This document shows positions 1 through 5,192 of a stretch of DNA of 11,188 bases, piece by piece. A program made the position numbers and the translations under genes. Location: contig DASWUD010000119.1 of assembly GCA_036401755.1 (NCBI GenBank), positions 1 to 11,188 on the forward strand, in the 5' to 3' direction. Position 1 is the stretch's first letter. Every line of letters starts with the position of its first letter. The DNA is from DASWUD01 sp036401755. Its GTDB lineage: Bacteria > Pseudomonadota > Gammaproteobacteria > Thiohalomonadales > Thiohalomonadaceae. Below the pieces are notes generated by a model. That model saw only the letters and a program-made list of their open reading frames with translations, did no database searches and was not told where the DNA came from.

Positions 1-406
1 GCAGCACACCTGGGGGTGATGCTGGAAGAGCACCTCGCGATGCTCTTCGGCGCATCGCATCTTTGATCCTCTGCTTGGCCCCTGCCATGGTGGGTCAACA
101 CCCCAGTCATCCCGAGTTCCTGCGCGCTGAATCTCAGGGCGTCCTTCTCTTGCCACCGAAAGTATCTATATTTTTCTGACGAGAAGCGGCTTGTCAGTCA
201 CTTCGTCCCATCAAGCCACGGAAGTTCTCCGCTGCAAGTAGTTGCACCAGCACCCTGGCTCAGCCCACCGGAAATCAGCCACTTCATCATCCAGCTGACT
301 TGTTGATGCACGTGGCTTATCCACTGCGGCGTGCTCGCGTTATCGCTGGCCCAGGTTTCCTACCTGCGCGGAAGGGCCCACCGCCCTCAACAACCGTAGC
401 GAGGTA
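1..406. other. Left-edge stretch with no recognisable gene
   Basis: I see no supported gene here. The plus strand reads 21 codons open from the window edge to a TGA at 64-66, which could be the tail of a truncated gene but matches nothing I know. The same frame then stays open for about 80 codons to a TGA at 304-306 without a convincing start or ribosome binding site. The minus strand has an open frame of about 60 codons running off the left edge from near position 185, also unrecognised. A 33-codon frame (306-407) ends by overlapping the ATG at 407 but has no ribosome binding site. The base composition is uneven, with an AT-richer patch near 160-180. The stretch may be a decayed gene, a mobile-element remnant or plain intergenic DNA. 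Confidence 0.4.
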
Positions 407-408
407 AT

Positions 409-412
409 GGAG
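409..412 (+). promoter_or_regulatory. Ribosome binding site GGAG favouring the ATG at 422
   Basis: GGAG lies 9 nt before the ATG at 422, a normal spacing. The upstream in-frame ATG at 407 has GAGG only 2 nt ahead of it, which is too close. A GTG at 509 would give the cleanest signal peptide but has no purine-rich site in front. The start is therefore uncertain among three codons, with 422 best supported by spacing. Confidence 0.4.
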
Positions 413-421
413 TTCGCGGAT

Positions 422-1510
422 ATGGGTCAATCCGGGCTTACGTGCGGGTCACCGGCAAATGGGACCTTGGTAGCGGCGATCGCCGCACTCCTGCGTCGTG
501 CGATTAAGGTGTCGCGACTCTCATCTGCCCTGGCGCTCGCCTGGCTAGTTTGTGTAGCTGTACCCCGCGCCGTCGAAGCCGCCAACAGCGCTGCCGGCAC
601 CTTGAGTCTGGTGCACGAGAACGATCTGTTTAACCACACGGATCGGAACTACACCAATGGCGTACAGCTCTCCTGGGTCCCCGGTGATTCGGCACCTCCC
701 GCGTGGGCCTTGCACATCGCCCGTCAGCTCCCCTGGTTTCCGCGCGCGGGTCAGCTCAGCCACGGTTACCTCTTCGGCCAGAGCATGTTTACCCCGCACG
801 ACATCACCCTGCCCGATCCGCCACAGGATGATCGCCCTTATGCCGGCTGGTTATACGGCACGATTGCACTGAGTAGTGAAACGGGTCGGCAACTGGATCA
901 GTTTGCGCTGACCCTCGGCGTTGTCGGTCCGGCCTCGATGGCCGAGCAAAGCCAGAAGTTCATCCACAAGGTCACCGGCTCGGTCGAACCGCGCGGCTGG
1001 GATACACAACTCGAAAATGAGCTGGGCATCATGGCCACCTACCAGCGCAGTTGGCGCGGTCTTAGCACCCATCCGCTGAACGGGCTCACCGTGGATCTGA
1101 CTCCGCACCTCGGTGGCGCGCTGGGCAACGTCTTTACCTATGCCAACTCCGGATTGACCATGCGCATCGGCAAACACCTGCCGCTCGATTTCGGACCGCC
1201 GCGCATCCAGCCCAGCATACCCGGCTCGGGGGTGTATATGCCGCAGGGTGGCGAGTTCAGCTGGTATCTGTTCGGTGGTGTGGAAGGCCGCGCCGTCGCC
1301 CGCAATATCTTCCTCGACGGCAACACCTTTCGTGATAGCCGCAGCGTGGAGAAGAAACCGCTGGTCGGCGATCTCCAGCTCGGCATCGTTCTCGACTGGA
1401 GCGATGCGCGCCTGAGTTATACCCATGTGCTGCGTTCGCGCGAATTCGAAAACCAGAGAAAGAATGACGGCTTTGGCGTCATTACACTGACTTTATTGTT
1501 TTCAAGTTGA
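422..1510 (+). CDS. lpxR: LpxR-family (DUF2219) outer-membrane lipid A deacylase
   Basis: LpxR enzymes are 12-stranded outer-membrane barrels that remove the 3'-acyloxyacyl chain of lipid A, altering the endotoxin surface. Counting residues from an upstream in-frame ATG at 407, the family features are: the E-N-D motif at 71-73 (N72 and D73 match the active-site Asn-Asp near the mature N-terminus of Salmonella LpxR), the T-D-R-N-Y-T-N-G stretch at 78-85, D-R-P-Y-A-G-W at 142-148, the probable catalytic His187, and the following P-R-G-W-D-T-Q-L block ending in E205. A Sec signal is visible (hydrophobic run about 41-52, cleavage after V-E-A near 58). The N-terminus is odd: with the chosen start about 29 extra residues precede the classical signal peptide, so GTG 509 may be the true start. 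The gene ends 33 bp from the convergent flavin reductase gene. Family assignment is firm; substrate specificity is inferred. Confidence 0.85.
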   Translation: MGQSGLTCGSPANGTLVAAIAALLRRAIKVSRLSSALALAWLVCVAVPRAVEAANSAAGTLSLVHENDLFNHTDRNYTNGVQLSWVPGDSAPPAWALHIARQLPWFPRAGQLSHGYLFGQSMFTPHDITLPDPPQDDRPYAGWLYGTIALSSETGRQLDQFALTLGVVGPASMAEQSQKFIHKVTGSVEPRGWDTQLENELGIMATYQRSWRGLSTHPLNGLTVDLTPHLGGALGNVFTYANSGLTMRIGKHLPLDFGPPRIQPSIPGSGVYMPQGGEFSWYLFGGVEGRAVARNIFLDGNTFRDSRSVEKKPLVGDLQLGIVLDWSDARLSYTHVLRSREFENQRKNDGFGVITLTLLFSS

Positions 1511-1543
1511 CGGGCCTAGGTCGACTCCCGCCAAGAAGTTCGG

Positions 1544-2080
1544 CTATTTCTTCTGCGAAGGCAGTGTGAGTGTCTCACCGGCCACCATAAATAGGCCGTT
1601 GCCACGGTGATGGAGTGTGCGCGGCTCCTTGTGGGTGCGGTCGAGCCAGGCCTTGAGTACCTCGAGCACAAAGAAGTTGTAGTGGTTCACCAGCCGGGTA
1701 TCGACAACCCGGCACTCCAGGTTGGCATAACACTCGGTGATGAGCGGCGCGACCACCTGTTCGGCCGGTGCCGGGGTGAGGCTGCAGGTCTCGAACTTGT
1801 CCACGCTGCGCCCGGAGCTATTGCCAACCGCTACTACCTGTTCCGCCAATTCTACTGTCGGGATGTTGATGACACATTGCCGCGTCGCCTTGAGGGCGGT
1901 GAAACTGAAATTGTGACCGCTGACGATGCAGCCCACCAATGGCGGTTCAAACTCCATCATCGTGTGCCACGACATGGTCATGATGTTGGCCTTGCCTTTG
2001 TGTGCCGTGGTGAGCAGTACCACCGGCCCCGGTTCGAGCAAGGTATAGACTTCAGCCAAAGGGAACGAACGCCTCGCCAT
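1544..2080 (-). CDS. Flavin reductase-like domain protein (flavoredoxin type)
   Basis: This 178-residue protein has the flavin reductase-like FMN-binding split-barrel fold seen in flavoredoxins and in reductase partners of two-component monooxygenases. The N-terminal half shows the characteristic pattern: G-P-V-V-L-L-T-T (18-25), N-I-M-T-M-S-W-H (32-39), then E-P-P-L-V-G (45-50) and a second strand with S-G-H-N-F-S (54-59). The family motif G-R-S-V-D-K-F lies at 90-96. Length is normal for the single-domain family. No signal peptide or membrane segment is visible, so it should be cytoplasmic. The ATG at 2080 has AAGGGA about 10 nt upstream on its own strand. It is divergent from sorA with a 350-bp shared control region. 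It may be an electron carrier or a reductase supplying reduced flavin; the partner cannot be told from this window. Confidence 0.85.
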   Translation of the reverse strand: MARRSFPLAEVYTLLEPGPVVLLTTAHKGKANIMTMSWHTMMEFEPPLVGCIVSGHNFSFTALKATRQCVINIPTVELAEQVVAVGNSSGRSVDKFETCSLTPAPAEQVVAPLITECYANLECRVVDTRLVNHYNFFVLEVLKAWLDRTHKEPRTLHHRGNGLFMVAGETLTLPSQKK

Positions 2081-2134
2081 GGGTATACCATCCCTTATGT
2101 TGGATTAGTGCCAGTGGGCATGAGTGTTTCGCTG

Positions 2135-2181
2135 AGGGGTTGGGCATCGTCATGCGTGCATTTTTTCGTGCCGAACCCCCT
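2135..2181 (-). promoter_or_regulatory. Imperfect stem-loop in the leader of the flavin reductase gene
   Basis: Left arm AGGGGTT plus GGC at 2135-2145 pairs with the right arm at 2170-2181, giving seven pairs with one bulged C, one mismatch and three more pairs. The 24-nt loop contains ATGC-GT-GCAT. It sits 55 bp upstream of the minus-strand gene and just downstream of a candidate minus-strand -10 box. No T-run follows on either strand, so it is not an intrinsic terminator. It could be an operator or an mRNA leader structure. I see no match to the FMN riboswitch core. Confidence 0.3.
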
Positions 2182-2187
2182 GAAATT

Positions 2188-2216
2188 ACTGTAGTCATCA
2201 GCGCCAACATTGCGAA
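2188..2216 (-). promoter_or_regulatory. Candidate sigma70-type promoter for the flavin reductase gene
   Basis: Read on the minus strand, TTCGCA (2216-2211) and TACAGT (2193-2188) are separated by 17 bp, each matching 4 of 6 consensus bases. The predicted start of transcription near 2181 would put the stem-loop at 2135-2181 at the 5' end of the message. Matches of this quality occur by chance. Confidence 0.3.
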
Positions 2217-2235
2217 TGCGCGGTGTGCCGTGAGG

Positions 2236-2266
2236 TTGAACGGGCGAGGTTTAGCGTCTATAGAAT
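2236..2266 (+). promoter_or_regulatory. Candidate sigma70-type promoter for sorAB
   Basis: TTGAAC at 2236-2241 and TATAGA at 2259-2264 are separated by 17 bp. The alternative -10 TAGAAT at 2261-2266 matches 5 of 6 bases with a 19-bp spacer. It would give a leader of about 160 nt before sorA. It is the best -35/-10 pair I found on this strand in the divergent interval 2081-2430. Confidence 0.4.
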
Positions 2267-2368
2267 AGGCTGTACTGAAAAGGCTCCACTGAACACCCAA
2301 CGGGCGCGACATTGTCTCGCTCTCCTTTTCTGTCCTGTCCTGAAGCACACCTGCCTGCTCGCCTTTGA

Positions 2369-2388
2369 GTGTTCGATAACGATAACAC
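2369..2388 (+). promoter_or_regulatory. Dyad GTGTT-N10-AACAC upstream of sorA
   Basis: Perfect 5-bp arms flank a 10-bp centre that contains the tandem GATAAC-GATAAC (2375-2386). The dyad size suits a dimeric regulator such as a LysR-type protein, but no regulator gene is present in the window. It lies 42 bp before the sorA start, downstream of the candidate promoter at 2236. Confidence 0.25.
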
Positions 2389-2415
2389 CCGTGGTGAATG
2401 GGTCGCCCAGCGAGC

Positions 2416-2423
2416 GAGAGGAG
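2416..2423 (+). promoter_or_regulatory. Ribosome binding site GAGAGGAG fixing the sorA start
   Basis: This strong purine run ends 7 nt before the ATG at 2431. The upstream in-frame ATG at 2398 has no such site and would make the ribosome binding site part of the coding region, so 2431 is preferred. Confidence 0.7.
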
Positions 2424-2430
2424 TCCGACT

Positions 2431-3687
2431 ATGAACGACGAGGAAGAGTCTCTGCAATCCCCCCAACCATCCAACTCGCTTCGCCGCAAATTTCTCAAGG
2501 CTGGCGCGGCACTGGGCGGGTTTGCCTTGCTGGGGCGGGGAGGCGTCAGCGCTGCGGCGCAAAAATCGATCGAGCTGCCGATGGCCAATGGCAAGCGGGT
2601 GCTCGCCACCTATCCACAGAAACGTGAACTCATCGTGATGACGGCGCGTCCCGTCCAGCTCGAAACACCCTTCCATATCTACAACAGCGGGGTGTATACC
2701 CCCAACGATGCGTTTTTTGTGCGCTGGCATCTCGCCGGCATGCCGGCGACCGTCGACGGGGACGCCTTCCGCATCAGCGTCCACGGTCTGGTCAAGCAAC
2801 CGCTCACCTTGAGTGTGGCCGATCTGAAGAACAACTTCGAAGCGGTGGAGATCAGTGCCGTCTGCCAGTGTTCGGGCAACAGCCGCGGCTTGTTCAATCC
2901 GCGCGTTATCGGAGGCGAATGGGGCAATGGCGCCATGGGCAACGCCCTGTGGAAAGGGGTGCGACTGCGCGACATCCTGAACAAGGCGGGTATTGCTGCC
3001 GAAGCAGTGCAGGTCAAATTTAATGGCGCGGATGGCCCCATTCTTCCCGCTACTCCCGACTTCATCAAGGCGCTCGACATGGACATCGCCCTGCGCGAGG
3101 AGGTGATCGTCGCCTATAGCATGAACAATGAACCGTTGCCGCTGCTCAACGGTTTCCCGGTGCGGCTGGTGGTGCCCGGCTGGTATGCCACTTACTGGGT
3201 CAAGATGCTGGATGACATTGAGGTGATCGGCAAGGTAGACCAAAATTTCTGGATGAATCCGGCCTACCGCATCCCCGATAACGATTGCGCCTGCATGACG
3301 CCCGGTGAGCAAGGGGTCAAGACGGTTCCCATCAACCGGATGGACGTGCGCTCCTTCATCACCAGTCTCGCCGACGGCAGCACCATCAAGGGAGGCCATA
3401 GCTATGAGGTGAAGGGGATCGCCTTTGACGGTGGTTACGGAATCGCCCGGGTGCTCTTCTCCAGCGATGGCGGTACCAGCTGGACACAGGCGCAGCTCGG
3501 CAAGGATTACGGCAAATACAGTTTTCGCGAGTGGCGGGCCCCTTTCACGCCGAAGACGGGCCACACCTACACGCTGGCCTGTCTGGCGATCAACACCATC
3601 GGCGAGTCGCAACGCTTTGAGCCACGCTGGAATCCTGCGGGTTACATGCGCAATGTCGTCGAGACTCTCCGCATCAGCGCCACCTGA
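2431..3687 (+). CDS. sorA: Sulfite dehydrogenase molybdenum subunit (SorA-like, sulfite oxidase family)
   Basis: SorA oxidises sulfite to sulfate at a molybdopterin centre in the periplasm and passes electrons to a c-type cytochrome. The 418-residue protein starts with a twin-arginine signal (R18-R19 in L-R-R-K-F-L-K, then a hydrophobic run 24-35). The molybdopterin domain spans roughly 50-270 and the sulfite oxidase dimerisation domain roughly 290-415. Key residues line up with those I recall for Starkeya novella SorA at a constant offset of 43: R98 and H100 (R-W-H-L), the Mo-ligand C147 in C-S-G-N-S-R, and Y279 in N-P-A-Y-R. R407 (Y-M-R-N) is the likely partner of its second substrate-binding Arg. 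The P-G-W-Y-A-T-Y-W motif is at 249-256. It is followed after 11 bp by the cytochrome gene, which supports SorA over YedY/MsrP-type relatives. It appears complete. Confidence 0.93.
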   Translation: MNDEEESLQSPQPSNSLRRKFLKAGAALGGFALLGRGGVSAAAQKSIELPMANGKRVLATYPQKRELIVMTARPVQLETPFHIYNSGVYTPNDAFFVRWHLAGMPATVDGDAFRISVHGLVKQPLTLSVADLKNNFEAVEISAVCQCSGNSRGLFNPRVIGGEWGNGAMGNALWKGVRLRDILNKAGIAAEAVQVKFNGADGPILPATPDFIKALDMDIALREEVIVAYSMNNEPLPLLNGFPVRLVVPGWYATYWVKMLDDIEVIGKVDQNFWMNPAYRIPDNDCACMTPGEQGVKTVPINRMDVRSFITSLADGSTIKGGHSYEVKGIAFDGGYGIARVLFSSDGGTSWTQAQLGKDYGKYSFREWRAPFTPKTGHTYTLACLAINTIGESQRFEPRWNPAGYMRNVVETLRISAT

Positions 3688-3694
3688 GGAGGTG
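3686..3694 (+). promoter_or_regulatory. Ribosome binding site of sorB overlapping the sorA stop codon
   Basis: GAGGAGGTG begins inside the TGA of sorA (3685-3687) and ends 4 nt before the sorB ATG, implying translational coupling and balanced synthesis of the two subunits. Confidence 0.75.
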
Positions 3695-3698
3695 CGCC

Positions 3699-4034
3699 AT
3701 GAAACAGCACGTCATTGCATTACTCATGCCCGCTGTCCTTTTTGGTCTGGCCATCGCGGTGCCCGGCTTCGCGGCTGAGCGGGTGGGCAAGGTCAGCATT
3801 GAACTGCCCAGGGAGACGGTTCAGTTCATGCCTGGCCCGGGGCTGGAGACGGCGACCAAAAACTGCACGGCTTGCCACTCCGCCGATTACATCTATATGC
3901 AGCCCCCGCTCTCCAAAGAGCAATGGCGTGGCTCGATCACCAAAATGAAAAAGGTGTTCGGCGCCCCGATCGATGAGGGTGATATCGACACCCTGGTGAA
4001 TTATCTGATGTCGCAAAACGGCAAACCCGAATAG
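3699..4034 (+). CDS. sorB: Monohaem cytochrome c subunit of sulfite dehydrogenase (SorB-like)
   Basis: This small cytochrome is the expected electron acceptor of SorA and would deliver electrons to the respiratory chain. The 111-residue precursor has a Sec signal (hydrophobic run 5-22, cleavage likely after G-F-A-A near 26). One haem-binding motif C-T-A-C-H lies at 56-60. The sixth ligand is probably Met83 in the K-M-K-K-V-F-G-A-P stretch, with Met104 as the other candidate. The size and the W-R-G-S-I-T-K-M pattern suit SorB-type cytochromes. The gene is 11 bp downstream of sorA with a ribosome binding site overlapping its stop codon, so the two are one operon. No clear terminator follows in the 81 bp before yhiI. 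Confidence 0.9.
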   Translation: MKQHVIALLMPAVLFGLAIAVPGFAAERVGKVSIELPRETVQFMPGPGLETATKNCTACHSADYIYMQPPLSKEQWRGSITKMKKVFGAPIDEGDIDTLVNYLMSQNGKPE

Positions 4035-4115
4035 CCAGGGCGTTAGTTGGGAGCACACGCTGTTTCTGTGACGAGTTGCATCTCGCCATAACGCTCACTC
4101 AAGGAATGAATAGCT

Positions 4116-5192
4116 GTGAACACCCAACCGCTGAAACGCTGGTCAAGATGGATTGTCGTGGCTCTGCTGCTGGCCGGCGCTGCCGTGTTCGCCTGGCAGC
4201 GCCTCACTCTCAACACCCGCGAGGAGGGACTGGTCAGCGGCAACGGCCGTATCGAGGCGGTGGAGATCGATGTGGCAACCAAGGCGGCGGGGCGCCTGCA
4301 GGAGATTCGGGTTCACGAAGGCGAATTCGTTACAGCGGGCCAGGTGGTTGCACTGATGGATACGCAGGCGCTGGAGGCCCAGCGCCAGCAAGCCGAGGCG
4401 CAGTTACGCCAGGCCGAGGATGCGGTTATTACCGTGCGCAGCCAATTGGCGCAACGGGAGAGCGAAAAGGCGGCCGCCGAGGCCCTGGTGGCGCAGCGTC
4501 GTGCCGAGCTGGAGGCCGCTCGCAAGCGCGAGGTACGCATCAGAGAGCTGGCCACTACCGGGGTCGCCTCCCAACAGACGGCCGACGATGCACGCGCCGC
4601 GGTAGACACCGCCGCCGCCGCACTCAGCGCCGCTCGTGCGCAGGTGGCCGCCACCGAGGCCGCAATGGCTACAGCGCGCTCGCAGATCAACAGCGCGCAA
4701 TCGGCGGTGGCCGCTGCCCGTGCCGCCGTGGCGCACATACAGGTAGAGATCGAAGAGTCCACCCTGAAAGCTCCACGCGATGGACGGGTGCAATATCTGG
4801 TGGCCCACCCAGGTGAAGTGCTCGGCACCGGTGGACGCGTACTGAATATGGTAGACCTCAGCGATGTCTATATGACGTTCTTCCTGCCGACCAATGAGGC
4901 AGGGCGCGTGGCCATCGGTACCGAGGTGCACATCGTGCTCGATGCGGCCCCCCAATATGTGCTCCCCGCACAGGTCTCCTTTGTCTCTGACGTGGCACAG
5001 TTCACCCCCAAAACGGTGGAAACCGCCAGTGAGCGCGAAAAACTGATGTTCCGTGTGCGCGCACAATTCCCGCCCGAGCTGCTCAAAAAACATATTCTCC
5101 AAGTGAAGACCGGCCTGCCCGGCGTCGCCTACGTGCGGCGCGATGCCAATGCGGCCTGGCCAGATCGTCTGCAACTCAAGCTGCCGCAATGA
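4116..5192 (+). CDS. yhiI: HlyD-family periplasmic adaptor of the RbbA exporter (YhiI-like)
   Basis: This membrane-fusion protein would link the RbbA/YhhJ inner-membrane complex to the periplasm or an outer-membrane channel. The 358-residue protein starts at a GTG with AAGGAA 9 nt upstream. An N-terminal membrane anchor spans about 12-28. The split lipoyl domain is at about 43-83 (S-G-N-G-R-I-E-A-V-E, then H-E-G-E-F-V-T-A-G) and about 216-257 (L-K-A-P-R-D-G-R-V, then N-M-V-D-L). Between them is a long alanine-, glutamine- and arginine-rich coiled-coil hairpin (84-214). A beta-barrel domain follows. Its stop overlaps the rbbA start by 4 nt (ATGA), so they are co-transcribed and translationally coupled. 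The same three-gene order occurs in E. coli. The 81 bp separating it from sorB hold no strong promoter or terminator, so read-through from sorAB is possible. Confidence 0.9.
   Translation: MNTQPLKRWSRWIVVALLLAGAAVFAWQRLTLNTREEGLVSGNGRIEAVEIDVATKAAGRLQEIRVHEGEFVTAGQVVALMDTQALEAQRQQAEAQLRQAEDAVITVRSQLAQRESEKAAAEALVAQRRAELEAARKREVRIRELATTGVASQQTADDARAAVDTAAAALSAARAQVAATEAAMATARSQINSAQSAVAAARAAVAHIQVEIEESTLKAPRDGRVQYLVAHPGEVLGTGGRVLNMVDLSDVYMTFFLPTNEAGRVAIGTEVHIVLDAAPQYVLPAQVSFVSDVAQFTPKTVETASEREKLMFRVRAQFPPELLKKHILQVKTGLPGVAYVRRDANAAWPDRLQLKLPQ

Noticed and set aside
1511..1543. Possible bidirectional terminator between the lpxR-like and flavin reductase genes
   Set aside because: Only weak 4-5 bp stems (CGGG/CCCG and AAGAA/TTCTT) are present, without a T-run.
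1607..2194. Plus-strand open frame opposite the flavin reductase gene
   Set aside because: It has no ribosome binding site or recognisable motif and mirrors the strong codon bias of the real minus-strand gene.
2251..3612. Long minus-strand open frame (453 codons) opposite sorA
   Set aside because: It is fully antisense to a gene with clear sulfite oxidase motifs, shows no domain pattern, and is expected from GC-rich codon bias in the real frame.
4035..4115. Terminator or promoter between sorB and yhiI
   Set aside because: Only a 4-bp CGAG/CTCG stem and a 4-bp GCGT/ACGC pairing are visible, with no good -35/-10 pair.
4076..4816. Plus-strand 246-codon frame overlapping yhiI
   Set aside because: Its Gly/Arg-rich low-complexity translation is a frame-shifted reading of the Ala-rich coiled coil of YhiI.
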